Assembly (NCBI GenBank): GCA_038961845.1
Contig: CP152408.1
Span: forward strand, 310,001-374,000
Direction: 5' to 3'
DNA: 64,000 bases
DNA from: Xylophilus sp. GW821-FHT01B05
GTDB taxonomy: Bacteria > Pseudomonadota > Gammaproteobacteria > Burkholderiales > Burkholderiaceae_C
Notes under the pieces: model-generated
The model's input: the letters and a program-made list of their open reading frames with translations, nothing else
Told to the model about the DNA's origin: nothing
The model's database searches: none
Program-made: the position numbers and the translations under genes
Shown here: piece by piece, positions 16,813 to 25,071 of the stretch
Layout of the letters: every line of letters begins with the position of its first letter
Numbering within the stretch: the stretch's first letter is position 1

Positions 16813-17607
16813 TCACCGCCGCGCCCGCCCGCGCAGATTCACCTGCTGCGCAATGCGCCGCGCATGCTCGCCCAGCAGCTCGGCGATACGCGGCACGCGC
16901 TCTTCCGTCAGGCGGTCGCGGATGGCGGTCACGGCCAGGCCGGCCACGGTGCGGCCGTCGGCGGTGCAGACCGGCACTGCCAGTGCGCAGGTGCCCGGCA
17001 CCACACCGGGCGCGGCATAGGCGTAGCCGCGCACGCGTGCCAGCGCGGCGCGCTCCAGCAGTTCGGCCGGGTCCAGCTGCAGTGCCTGCAGGCGGCGCGC
17101 GTTGCGTTGCACCACGGCCTGCGCCTCGTCGAAGGGCAGGGCGGCCAGCAGCACCAGGCCGCTCACGCCCACGCCCAGCGGGCGGCGCGCGCCGACCTCG
17201 ATCGACAGCACCTTGATCGGGTAGCTGCCGGGCTGGCGGTCCAGGCAGACCGAGTCGTCGCCGTTGCGGATGGTGATGAAAGTGGTGTCGCCCAGGGTCT
17301 GGCTCAGCTCGCGCAGGTGCGGCTCGGCAATGGCGCGGATGGGGAAGCGCGCCGACCGCGCCAGGCCCAGCAGCGAGACCTCGCGGCCGATCATGTAGCG
17401 GCGCGTGGCGCTGTCTTGCTCGGCCGCGCCTTCTTCCACCAGCACGCGCAGGATGCGGTGCGCGGTGGGGCGGTTCAGCCCGGTGGCGTTGGCCACGTCG
17501 ACCAGGCGCACGCCGTGCTCTTGCCCGGCAGCGACGATGCGCAGCACCGCCAACGCGCGCCGGATGCTCTGCGCGCCGCCAGTGGGTGCCGTGGCCTCTT
17601 CAGTCAA
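16813..17607 (-). CDS. IclR-family transcriptional regulator
   Basis: A 264-residue regulator with an N-terminal winged helix-turn-helix (SIRRALAVLRIV, then VRLVDVANATGLNRPTAHRI, about residues 15-57) and a C-terminal effector domain. I place the start at TTG 17607: it overlaps the stop of the upstream flavin-reductase-like gene (TTGA junction) and has GGGAGA about 7 bases upstream. There is no in-frame ATG between there and the HTH. It is likely to control the divergent Bug/RidA/FAH/HpaH/HpaI operon together with its own two-gene unit. Confidence 0.88.
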   Translation of the reverse strand: MTEEATAPTGGAQSIRRALAVLRIVAAGQEHGVRLVDVANATGLNRPTAHRILRVLVEEGAAEQDSATRRYMIGREVSLLGLARSARFPIRAIAEPHLRELSQTLGDTTFITIRNGDDSVCLDRQPGSYPIKVLSIEVGARRPLGVGVSGLVLLAALPFDEAQAVVQRNARRLQALQLDPAELLERAALARVRGYAYAAPGVVPGTCALAVPVCTADGRTVAGLAVTAIRDRLTEERVPRIAELLGEHARRIAQQVNLRGRARR

Positions 17608-18236
17608 CCAGAGGTCTCCCGCAGCACCGACTTGGGCGTTTGCTGCATGCCGCGCAGCGTGACGATCTCGCCCAGCGTGGCGTAGTTGGGGCCGCCGATG
17701 CGGCACACCGGGGCTAGCGCGCGGGTGTCGATCTTGCCGTCGTGCAGCAGGCCTTCGCGCACGTGAAAGCGCAGCACCTCGCCCACGATGAATTCAGCGC
17801 CGGTGTCGCCAAACGGGATCACCTGCTGCAGCCGGCATTCCATGCTGATCGGCGCATCGGCCAGGCGCGGCACGCGCACGGTCTCGGAGGGCAGGGTGCC
17901 CAGGCCCAGCAGCTCGGCCTCGCTCACGTCGGGCGCGTGCTCGGCGCTGCTTTCGTGGATGGCGACCATCTGCGAGGCGTCGCCGATGTTCACCACGAAC
18001 TCGCCCAGCGCATGGATGTTGGCGCCGGTGTCCTTGCGCTGCCCGGCCTTGCGGCCGATGTTCACGCCCAGCAGCGGCGGCTTGTTGGACAGAAAGGTAA
18101 AGCACGAGAACGGCGCGAGGTTGACCACGCCCGTGGGCGACAGCGTGGTGATCCAGGCAATGGGGCGCGGCACCACGATGCCGCTCATCAGGCGGTAGGT
18201 GGCTTCGGGGCTGAGGCTGCGGGCGTCGATGGACAT
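17604..18236 (-). CDS. Flavin reductase-like FMN-binding protein (DIM6/NTAB family)
   Basis: A 210-residue split-barrel flavoprotein. The N-terminal RLMSGIVVPRPIAWITTLSP and LAPFSCFTFLSNKPPLLGVNIGRK are the FMN-binding signatures; the C-terminal half (ECRLQQVIPFGDTGAEFIVGEV) completes the barrel. Such proteins supply reduced flavin or carry out flavin-dependent reactions in aromatic and heterocycle catabolism. The Met at 18236 directly precedes the conserved domain. It overlaps the IclR gene by 4 bp and is divergent from the catabolic operon at 18434, suggesting the same pathway. Confidence 0.88.
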   Translation of the reverse strand: MSIDARSLSPEATYRLMSGIVVPRPIAWITTLSPTGVVNLAPFSCFTFLSNKPPLLGVNIGRKAGQRKDTGANIHALGEFVVNIGDASQMVAIHESSAEHAPDVSEAELLGLGTLPSETVRVPRLADAPISMECRLQQVIPFGDTGAEFIVGEVLRFHVREGLLHDGKIDTRALAPVCRIGGPNYATLGEIVTLRGMQQTPKSVLRETSG

Positions 18237-18433
18237 GGTGTGTGCGGTGTCGGGGCAGAACGGCAATTGTGCGCAGCCGCCGCCCGCCGCGTTGCGGCCG
18301 GTCTTCGATAAAAGTCCGCATCATGGAACAAAACGGGTTTATTGCATTGCAGCATCGGGCATGCCCTTCTTAGAGTCGAACGCTGATCCCGCGCCATCGT
18401 TGCGCGGGGCGTTCCGGCATAAGGAGACAAGAC

Positions 18434-19417
18434 TTGAAACAGCACGCTTTCTCTTGCGCGGCGGCATTGCTTGCCGTCTGCGCAACCCTGGCACCCGGCC
18501 TGGCCGGCGCACAAGCGGTGTGGCCCGACAAGCCGGTGCGGCTGGTGCTGCCTTACCCGCCCGGCGGCAATGTGGACGGCGCCGCGCGCATCATCAGCGA
18601 ACAGTTGCAGGCGCAGTTCAAGCAGGTCTTCATCGTCGACAACCGGCCTGGCGCCGGCGGCATGATCGCCGGCGAATACGTGGCCAAGGCCGCGCCAGAC
18701 GGCTACACCTTCTTCATGGGCGCCAACGGGCCGATCCTGTTCTCGCCGGTCATCTTCAAGCGCAACGCCTACGACTGGAAGAAAGACTTCGTGCCGGTGG
18801 GCTCGGTTTCTTTCACGCCGCTGGTGTTGCAGGTGCACCCGTCCACGCCCTACAAGACCATTGCCGAGCTGCTGGCCGAGGGCAAAAAAACCGGCAACCA
18901 CCTGAGCATGGCATCGCCCGGCGCCGGCACCACCAACCACCTGGTGAGCGAATACCTGCAGCGCGAGAGCGGCGCGCAATGGACCACCGTGCACTACAAG
19001 GGCAACGCGCCCGCCACCACCGACCTGCTCGGCGGCCAGGTGCAGTTCAACTTCGACCAGCTGTCTGTGGCGCAGCCCTTCATCCAGCAAGGGCGCACGC
19101 GCGCGCTGGCGGTGACATCGGCCCGCCGCGTACCGCAACTGCCGGACGTACCGACGCTGCAAGAGGCCGGCTTCAAGGACTTCGAGGCCGAGACCTTCAC
19201 CGGCATCCTCGCGCCCAAGGGCACGCCGCCGGAGATCGTGCTGCGCTTCTCCACGGTGCTGCAGAAGATCCTGGCCGACAAGGCCGTGCAGGACAAGTTC
19301 CAGATCCTGGGCGCCGAGGCGCGCGGCATGACGCCCGAACAGTTCACCCAGTTCCTCACGAAAGAAGACAGGCGATGGATTCCGATCATCAAGCAGGCCA
19401 ACATCACGGCGGAGTAG
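18434..19417 (+). CDS. Bug-family solute-binding protein
   Basis: A 327-residue periplasmic protein starting at TTG 18434 with AAGGAG 7 bases upstream. The signal peptide ends near AGAQAVWPDKP. Bug signatures: VRLVLPYPPGGNVDGAARII, VDNRPGAGGMIAGEYVAKAAPDGY, ASPGAGTTNHL and VHYKGNAPATTDLLGGQVQF. It is the first gene of a six-gene operon and its TAG stop overlaps the GTG start of the RidA-like gene. The ligand is presumably the carboxylate degraded by the downstream enzymes. Confidence 0.92.
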   Translation: MKQHAFSCAAALLAVCATLAPGLAGAQAVWPDKPVRLVLPYPPGGNVDGAARIISEQLQAQFKQVFIVDNRPGAGGMIAGEYVAKAAPDGYTFFMGANGPILFSPVIFKRNAYDWKKDFVPVGSVSFTPLVLQVHPSTPYKTIAELLAEGKKTGNHLSMASPGAGTTNHLVSEYLQRESGAQWTTVHYKGNAPATTDLLGGQVQFNFDQLSVAQPFIQQGRTRALAVTSARRVPQLPDVPTLQEAGFKDFEAETFTGILAPKGTPPEIVLRFSTVLQKILADKAVQDKFQILGAEARGMTPEQFTQFLTKEDRRWIPIIKQANITAE

Positions 19418-19821
19418 TGCTGGGGCGTGCCGCCCCCGCGCGGCGCACCAGCATCTACATCGAAGGCTTCAGCCACAAGAACCCGATCCCGGCCGCCAGC
19501 CGCATCGGGCCGCTGGTGGAGAGCGGCAGCGTGCTGGGCACCGACCCGGCCACCGGCAAGCCGGCCGAGACGATCGAGGCGCAGTGCCGCTTCATGCTCG
19601 ACAACGTGCGCCGCATCGTCGAGGCCGCTGGTGGCAACACCGGCGACATCGTCAAGCTCACCGTCTGGATGAAGGACCGCAGCCAGCGCCCCGCGCTCAA
19701 CGTGCCCTGGCTGGAGATGTTTCCCGATGCCGCATCGCGCCCCGCGCGCCACGCCATCGTGGCGCCCGAACTCGACATGGGAAAACTCATCGAGTGCAGC
19801 TTCACGGCATACATCGACTAG
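19417..19821 (+). CDS. RidA family protein
   Basis: A 134-residue YjgF/RidA-type protein. The core SIYIEGFSHKNPIPAASRIG, ETIEAQCRFMLDNVRRIVEA and VKLTVWMKDRSQRPALN follow the family fold, which often hydrolyses enamine/imine intermediates or has evolved into pathway-specific deaminases. GTG at 19417 overlaps the Bug gene stop by one base and has GGAG just upstream. A Met/Ala-rich tip precedes the conserved start. The gene lies between transport and hydrolytic steps, hinting that an imine or enamine arises in this pathway. Confidence 0.85.
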   Translation: MLGRAAPARRTSIYIEGFSHKNPIPAASRIGPLVESGSVLGTDPATGKPAETIEAQCRFMLDNVRRIVEAAGGNTGDIVKLTVWMKDRSQRPALNVPWLEMFPDAASRPARHAIVAPELDMGKLIECSFTAYID

Positions 19822-19831
19822 CAAGAACCCC

Positions 19832-20719
19832 ATGCCTGACTACCTCCCCTTCGACCCCCATCCACGCGCGCCGGTGCCGCTGCCGCCGGCCCTGTCCTGC
19901 GACAGCCAGTTCCACGTGTTTGGCCCGCGCTCGCAATACCCGGTGCGCGAAGGCGCGGCCTACGAGATGCCCACCGCCACCTGGCAGGTGGCGCAGCAGC
20001 TGCATGCCACGCTGGGCATTCAGCGCGGCGTGATCGTGCAGGCCACCACCTATGGCGCCGACCACACGGTGGTGCTGGATGCGCTGGCCGGCCTGAACGG
20101 CAGCGGCCCGCGCCGCTACATGGCCTGCGCCAATGCGGCGGTGCTGATCGAGCGCGACGACGCCTACCTGCAGCAGTTGCACGACGCCGGCGTGCGCGGC
20201 GCGCGCTTCACGCGCGGTGGGCTGGGCATCAGCTTCACGGCCGCAGAGCAGGCGCGCGCCTTTGCCCGCGTGAAGGAGCTGGGCTGGTACGTCAAGGTGC
20301 AGCCAGAGCCTTCGGGCATGGCGGAGCAACTGGATGCTTTCGAGGCACTCGACGTGCCGGTGCTGCTGGACCACATGGGCCGCGCAGACCCGGCGCGCGG
20401 CGACGCCGATCCCACGCTGGCGCGCATGCTGGAGCTGTTCAAACGCGGCAACTTCTGGGTGATGCTGTCGTTGTCCGAAAAAATCTCCAAGACCGGCGCA
20501 CCCTGGGACGACGTAGTGCCGCTGGCGCAGCGCCTGATCGCCGCCGCGCCCAAGCGCTGCGTCTGGGGCAGCGACTGGCCGCACCCGGTGTCGCTCAAGC
20601 AGCCGCCCAACGAGGGCGCGCTGCTGGAGCTGCTCTACCGCTTTGCGCCTGATGCTGCCACGCGGCAGCAGATCCTGGTCGACAACCCCGCCCGCTTTTT
20701 TGGATTCGATCCCGCATGA
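19832..20719 (+). CDS. Amidohydrolase-superfamily lactonase, 2-pyrone-4,6-dicarboxylate hydrolase-like
   Basis: A 295-residue TIM-barrel protein aligning with LigI-type lactonases: CDSQFHVFGPRSQYP at residues 23-37, GVIVQATTYGADHTVVLDAL, RGARFTRGG, VLLDHMGRAD, and WGSDWPHP with the catalytic-type Asp. The usual N-terminal DxHxH is DSQFH here (Asp24, Gln26, His28), so the first metal-type His is Gln. It overlaps the FAH-family gene by ATGA. The likely reaction is opening a lactone or cyclic ester/amide upstream of the ring-opened dioic acid. The substrate is not certain. Confidence 0.85.
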   Translation: MPDYLPFDPHPRAPVPLPPALSCDSQFHVFGPRSQYPVREGAAYEMPTATWQVAQQLHATLGIQRGVIVQATTYGADHTVVLDALAGLNGSGPRRYMACANAAVLIERDDAYLQQLHDAGVRGARFTRGGLGISFTAAEQARAFARVKELGWYVKVQPEPSGMAEQLDAFEALDVPVLLDHMGRADPARGDADPTLARMLELFKRGNFWVMLSLSEKISKTGAPWDDVVPLAQRLIAAAPKRCVWGSDWPHPVSLKQPPNEGALLELLYRFAPDAATRQQILVDNPARFFGFDPA

Positions 20720-21582
20720 AACTCGTCAGCTTTCTTCACGCCGGCCGCCCCTGCTGGGGCGCCGCCACCGATGCCGGCATCGTTGACCTGGGTCGGCGCC
20801 TGCCGCAGTTCGGCTCGGTCACGGCTTTTCTTGAAGGCGGCGACGCCGCGCTGCAGCAGGCGCGTGCCGCGCTGAACGGCGCCGCGCCCGACCACGCGCT
20901 GGCCGGGGTGCAACTGCAACTGCCCATCCCCGCGCCGCGCAAGATCTTCTGCATAGGCGTGAACTACGCGCACCGCAATGCCGAGTACAAGGACGGCAGC
21001 GATCTGCCCAAGTACCCCAGCATCTTCATGCGCGTGCCAGATTCGTTTGTGGGCGATGGCAGCGCCTTGCTGCAGCCGCATGAGTCGCAGCAGCTCGACT
21101 ACGAGGGCGAGATCGGCATCGTCATCGGCCGTGGCGGTCGGCGCATTGCGCGCGAGCAGGCGCTGGCCCATATCGGCGGCCTGACCTGCATCAACGAAGG
21201 CACCATCCGCGACTGGGTGCACCACGCCAAGTTCAACGTCACGCAGGGCAAGAACTTCCACGCCTCCGGCGCCATCGGCCCGTGGATCGTCACGGCAGAC
21301 GAATTTACGCAGGGCTACGGCGCGCTGCGCGTGCAGACCCGCGTGAACGGCGAGGCGCGGCAAGACGACACCACTGAACATCTGATGTTCGACTTCGCCT
21401 ATCTCATTGCCTACCTGTCGACCTTCACCACGCTGGAGGCCGGCGACGTCATCGCCACCGGCACGCCGACCGGTGCCGGCATCCGCTTTGATCCGCCCAA
21501 GTTTCTGCAGCCCGGCGACGTGGTCGAGGTGGAGGTGAGCGGCGTGGGCATCCTGCGCAACGTGGTGGAGAAAGAGCAATGA
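20716..21582 (+). CDS. Fumarylacetoacetate hydrolase family protein
   Basis: A 288-residue FAH-fold enzyme. [16 protein letters not shown], the metal-ligand segment [43 protein letters not shown] and the closing ATGTPTGAG motif are all present. Members hydrolyse, decarboxylate or isomerise acylpyruvate-type intermediates; in the homoprotocatechuate route the related HpaG makes 2-hydroxyhepta-2,4-dienedioate, the substrate of HpaH encoded next. The gene overlaps both neighbours by ATGA, showing strict coupling. Confidence 0.92.
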   Translation: MKLVSFLHAGRPCWGAATDAGIVDLGRRLPQFGSVTAFLEGGDAALQQARAALNGAAPDHALAGVQLQLPIPAPRKIFCIGVNYAHRNAEYKDGSDLPKYPSIFMRVPDSFVGDGSALLQPHESQQLDYEGEIGIVIGRGGRRIAREQALAHIGGLTCINEGTIRDWVHHAKFNVTQGKNFHASGAIGPWIVTADEFTQGYGALRVQTRVNGEARQDDTTEHLMFDFAYLIAYLSTFTTLEAGDVIATGTPTGAGIRFDPPKFLQPGDVVEVEVSGVGILRNVVEKEQ

Positions 21583-22397
21583 GCACAAGCCTTACCGCCG
21601 AGCAGTTGGAGCGCGCCGCGCAGCAACTGGAAGAGGCCGAGCGCAGCCGCGTTGCCTGCCGCCAGTTCTCGCTCGAATATCCCGGCATGACCATGGACGA
21701 CGCCTACGCCGTGCAGCACGCCTGGATGCAGTTGAAGCTGCGCAACGGCCGCCGCGTGAAGGGCCACAAGATCGGCCTCACCTCCAAGGCCATGCAGCGC
21801 GCGGTGAAGATAGACGAGCCCGATTTCGGCACGCTGCTGGACGACATGTTCTACCGCGACGGCGCGGTGATCCCGTCTGCGCGCTTCCTGCAATTGAAGA
21901 TCGAGGCCGAGCTGGCCTTTGTGCTCGACAAGCCGCTGTCCGGGCCCGACTGCACGCTGTTCGACGTGCTCGACGCCACGGCCTATGTCACGCCGGCGCT
22001 GGAGATCCTCGACGCCCGCATCCAGCGAGTGGACGCCGCCACCGGCCGCAGCCGCACCGTGCTCGACACCATCTCCGACAACGCCGCCAACGCCGCGCTG
22101 GTGCTGGGCGGCCGCGCTTTCAAGCCCAACCTGATCGACGCCGACATGCGCCGCATCGGCGCCATCGTCAGCAAGAACGGCGAGGTCGAGGAAACCGGCC
22201 TGGCCGCCGGCGTGCTGAACCACCCGGCCTATGGCATTGCCTGGCTGGCCAATCGCCTGCACCTCCATGGCGTGACGCTGCAGGCGGGCGAGGTGGTGCT
22301 GGCTGGCTCCTTCATCCGCCCGATCGACGTGCAGAAGGGCGACACCATCGTGGCCGACTATGGTGAATTCGGTACCGTCTCTTGTTGTTTTGGCTGA
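21579..22397 (+). CDS. hpaH: 2-oxo-hept-4-ene-1,7-dioate hydratase
   Basis: A 272-residue hydratase of the HpaH/MhpD family. [32 protein letters not shown], the metal-binding [22 protein letters not shown] and [10 protein letters not shown] are characteristic of HpaH. It adds water to the dienedioate to give 4-hydroxy-2-oxoheptanedioate, the substrate of the HpaI-type aldolase downstream. It starts by ATGA overlap with the FAH gene. It ends just before a family 2 repeat that separates it from the aldolase gene by about 180 bp. Confidence 0.93.
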   Translation: MSTSLTAEQLERAAQQLEEAERSRVACRQFSLEYPGMTMDDAYAVQHAWMQLKLRNGRRVKGHKIGLTSKAMQRAVKIDEPDFGTLLDDMFYRDGAVIPSARFLQLKIEAELAFVLDKPLSGPDCTLFDVLDATAYVTPALEILDARIQRVDAATGRSRTVLDTISDNAANAALVLGGRAFKPNLIDADMRRIGAIVSKNGEVEETGLAAGVLNHPAYGIAWLANRLHLHGVTLQAGEVVLAGSFIRPIDVQKGDTIVADYGEFGTVSCCFG

Positions 22398-22477
22398 CCC
22401 CCAGGCTACGCACTTCGTGTCTTCGCCAACCCCCTAAAGGGGGCACATCCAGTGGCCCGGCGGAGCCGGTTCCGCGG
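22398..22477. repeat. Dispersed hairpin repeat, family 2, copy a
   Basis: An 80-bp element: CCCCCAGGCTACGCACTTCG, then a C5/G5 hairpin (22430-22434 with 22439-22443) and a GCCCGGCGGAGCCGGTTCCGCGG-like end (22455-22477). Related copies are at 39656-39737 and 46252-46336. Here it sits between hpaH and the aldolase gene of one apparent operon. Confidence 0.8.
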
Positions 22478-22580
22478 ATGTTTTGGCTTGGCCTGCTCCG
22501 CGGCCTTTGGTGCTTTTGTGTTGCCTGCGCCGCGCTGTGGAAAACTGGTACGGTTTCGCACCTTGTTCTCACTTCTCCCC

Positions 22581-23381
22581 ATGCCCACACCCAACACCTT
22601 CAAACGCGCCCTCGCGGCCGGCACGCCGCAGATCGGCATCTGGTCCACGCTGCCTTCGCCCTATGTGTCCGAGCTGATCGCCGGCTCGGGCTATGACTGG
22701 GTGCTGCTCGACACCGAGCACACGCCCAGCGACGTGCCCTTGATGCTGCAGCAGCTGCAGGCGGTGGATGCCGAGCCCTCGCGCCGCACGGCGGCGGTGG
22801 TGCGGCCGGCCTGGAACGATCCGGTGCTGATCAAGCGCTACCTGGACATTGGCGCGCAAAGCCTGCTGCTGCCCTTTGTGCAGAACGCCGACGAGGCACG
22901 CGCCGCCGTGGCCGCCATTCGCTACGCGCCGCGCGGCATTCGCGGCATGGGCGGCTCGATGCGGGCTTCGCGCTTTGGGCGCGACGCCGCCTATGTTCGC
23001 GACGCCGAGAGCGAGCTGTGCCTGCTGGTGCAGGTGGAGACGCGCGAGGCGCTGGAGCGCATCGAAGAGATCGCGGGGGTGGATGGCATCGACGGCGTCT
23101 TCATCGGCCCGGCCGATCTGTCGGCCAGCATGGGCCACCCGGGCAACGCCGCGCACCCCGAGGTGCGCACCGCCATCGACGACGCGATCCGCCGCATCCG
23201 CGCCTGCGGCAAGGCGCCGGGCATTCTCATGGCCGACGAGGTGCGCGCGCGTGAATGCCTGGCCAACGGCGCGCTGTTTGTGGCCGTGGCCATGGACATG
23301 CTGCTGCTGCGCAATGCGGCCGACGCGGTGGCCGCCAAGTTCAAGGCCGGTGCCGCAGGCCCAGCCAGCGGTAGTTACTGA
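22581..23381 (+). CDS. hpaI: HpcH/HpaI-family aldolase (4-hydroxy-2-oxoheptanedioate aldolase type)
   Basis: A 266-residue class II metal-dependent aldolase cleaving 4-hydroxy-2-oxo acids to pyruvate and an aldehyde (succinate semialdehyde for the HpaI substrate). Landmarks: IGIWSTLPSPYVSELIAGSG, WVLLDTEHTP, the RGMGGSMRASRFGR loop, QVETREALE with the metal-ligand Glu, and FIGPADLSASMG with the metal-ligand Asp. The Met at 22581 gives the family start; the longer frame runs back through the family 2 repeat. It overlaps the convergent EamA gene by 7 bp and ends the operon. Confidence 0.92.
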   Translation: MPTPNTFKRALAAGTPQIGIWSTLPSPYVSELIAGSGYDWVLLDTEHTPSDVPLMLQQLQAVDAEPSRRTAAVVRPAWNDPVLIKRYLDIGAQSLLLPFVQNADEARAAVAAIRYAPRGIRGMGGSMRASRFGRDAAYVRDAESELCLLVQVETREALERIEEIAGVDGIDGVFIGPADLSASMGHPGNAAHPEVRTAIDDAIRRIRACGKAPGILMADEVRARECLANGALFVAVAMDMLLLRNAADAVAAKFKAGAAGPASGSY

Positions 23382-24298
23382 CCAGGCGTGGCCGCCGCCA
23401 CGCGCGGCTTGCGGTTCACCAGCGCGATGCCCACCGCGACCAGCGCCAGTGCGGTGACAAAGCCAGCCGTCACCGGCTCGCCCAGCCAGAGCGCGCCGGC
23501 CACCAATGCCGACACCGGCGTCAGAAAGACAAACACCGACAGCTTTGTGGCCGGGTAGTGCGCCAGCATCCACACCCAGGCCAGGTAGCTGGCAAAGGCG
23601 CCTACCAGCGCCTGCGCGCCGATGGAGCCCAGCGCGAAGGCGCTCAGGTTCCAGTCCCAGCGCTCGCGCAGCAGCAGCGACAGCAGCGGAAACATCAGCG
23701 CCGACACGCCCACCTGGTAGAACAACTGCTTCTCCGGCGCGATGCGGCCGACCGGCGTGGCGCGGATCACCACCGTGGTCAACGCCCACAGCAGCCCGGC
23801 CAGCAGGCCCAGCAGATCGCCCAGCCACTGCCGTGGCAGCGCCGCCGCGCCGCCGCCGTCGCCCAGGGCCAGCAGCACGCCGGCAAAGGCGCAGGCCAGG
23901 CCCATCCACTGCGCGCCGCGCAGCCGCTCGCCGGGCACAAAGCGCGGCAGCAGCACCGCCAGCCAGAACGGCGCGCCGTAGAGAAACACCGTCAGCCGCG
24001 AGGCATGGGTGAACTGCAGGCCCACGTAAATGCAGACGAACTCCCCCGCAAACAGCGCGCCCGCCAGCAGCCCCGGCCCCAGCGAGCCGTCGCGCCGCCA
24101 CAGCGGCACACCGCGCCACAGGCACCAGGCCCACAACACCGCCAGCGCCAAGGCAAAGCGCAGCGCCGCCTGGAAGGCCGGCGCCACCTCGGCCACCGTC
24201 GCCTTCACCAGCACCTGCTGAAAGCCCCAGAACAGGCAGCAGGCCAGCAGCAAGGAGACGGCAAGGGAGTCGAGATGGTCGCGGCGCGGGAAGCTCAT
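23375..24298 (-). CDS. EamA/DMT-family transporter
   Basis: A 307-residue inner-membrane protein with about ten hydrophobic helices in two EamA repeats (LACCLFWGFQQVLVKATVAE at the start; GLLAGLLWALTTVVIRATPVG in the second half; LTPVSALVAGALWLGEPVTA near the end). Such proteins export amino acids or metabolites. ATG 24298 is the start; the upstream reading frame passes through a dispersed repeat and into the tetR gene. It converges on the aldolase gene with a 7-bp overlap. The substrate is unknown. Confidence 0.9.
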   Translation of the reverse strand: MSFPRRDHLDSLAVSLLLACCLFWGFQQVLVKATVAEVAPAFQAALRFALALAVLWAWCLWRGVPLWRRDGSLGPGLLAGALFAGEFVCIYVGLQFTHASRLTVFLYGAPFWLAVLLPRFVPGERLRGAQWMGLACAFAGVLLALGDGGGAAALPRQWLGDLLGLLAGLLWALTTVVIRATPVGRIAPEKQLFYQVGVSALMFPLLSLLLRERWDWNLSAFALGSIGAQALVGAFASYLAWVWMLAHYPATKLSVFVFLTPVSALVAGALWLGEPVTAGFVTALALVAVGIALVNRKPRVAAATPGQ

Positions 24299-24337
24299 GG
24301 GCGGAGGGTCAGGGTGGGGGCGGTGCGGGAACTTGGC

Positions 24338-24400
24338 AGCTATTAAAAATATAGCTATTAGCCCAGTCGTGGTATGGGCTAGAGGCCTATTTCTATTGAA
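24338..24400. repeat. Dispersed short palindromic repeat, family 1, copy F
   Basis: The sequence AGCTATTAAAAATATAGCTA followed by TTAGCCCAG, a loop and GGGCTAGAGGCC with a T-rich end. It lies between the EamA gene start and the tetR stop, both on the minus strand, and probably terminates tetR or insulates the EamA promoter. Confidence 0.8.
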
Positions 24401-24402
24401 TT

Positions 24403-24969
24403 CTACGCGGCGACAGTCTGCAGGCAGCCCGCTAGCAGCGCACGGCCATAGGCGGTATCCAGCGCCACGGCATCGAACAGCATGCGGTAGACGACAGGCG
24501 CCACCACGCGCTCCATCAGCAGCGCGGCCTCGGGCACGGCCTCGCCGCGCGCCTGGGCGCGTTGCAGGATCTGCTCGATCTGGGCGCGGGTGATGCCGGC
24601 GCACTGGCTGGCGGCGTAGCCCTGGTCGGTGGCCGCCAGCACGTCGCGCAGCATGGCGCGGCCGGGGGCGGAGGACATCTCTTCCGTGTACTGGTCGACC
24701 CAGATCTCCAGGTCGCTGCGCAAGGTGCCGGTGTCTTGCGGGCCGGTGTCCGGGCGCATGTGCCGCAGGGCCACGTCGGCCAGCAACTGGGGCAGGTCGC
24801 CCCAGCGGCGGTAGATGGTCGAGGGCGTGACGCCGGCGCGCGCGGCGATCTGCGGCACGGTCAGCGTGTCGCGGCCGGTTTCTGCCAGCAGGGCCTGGGT
24901 GGCCTGGTGCACGGCCTCTTGCACCCGTGCGCTGCGGCCGCCGGGGCGCAGGCCTTCTCTGAGCGTCAT
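24403..24969 (-). CDS. TetR-family transcriptional regulator
   Basis: A 188-residue repressor-type protein. The N-terminal helix-turn-helix covers about residues 15-60 (QEAVHQATQALLAETGRDTL, then AARAGVTPSTIYRRWGDLPQ), followed by a helical ligand-binding domain (DLEIWVDQYTEEMSSAPGRA, then a C-terminal TetR_C-like part). It is divergent from an MFS transporter with a 102-bp gap holding AT-rich repeated boxes, the usual arrangement for a drug or metabolite efflux pair. The effector is unknown. Confidence 0.92.
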   Translation of the reverse strand: MTLREGLRPGGRSARVQEAVHQATQALLAETGRDTLTVPQIAARAGVTPSTIYRRWGDLPQLLADVALRHMRPDTGPQDTGTLRSDLEIWVDQYTEEMSSAPGRAMLRDVLAATDQGYAASQCAGITRAQIEQILQRAQARGEAVPEAALLMERVVAPVVYRMLFDAVALDTAYGRALLAGCLQTVAA

Positions 24970-24992
24970 GTTGTCTCCCAGCTATTAAAGCT

Positions 24993-25050
24993 AAATATTT
25001 GCGTTAGTGGATGAGATAGGTGCACAATCCGCAAAAGCAAATATTTTGCG
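24993..25050. promoter_or_regulatory. Probable TetR operator region (direct repeats plus palindrome)
   Basis: AAATATTTGCGTTAGT (24993-25008) is repeated as AAATATTTTGCGTTTAT from 25039. The second lies in the palindrome CGCAAAA-N7-TTTTGCG (25030-25050). These are the only AT-rich blocks in the 102-bp gap between tetR and the MFS gene, so repressor binding here would control both. Confidence 0.6.
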
Positions 25051-25071
25051 TTTATTTTGCCGGAGCGTGTA

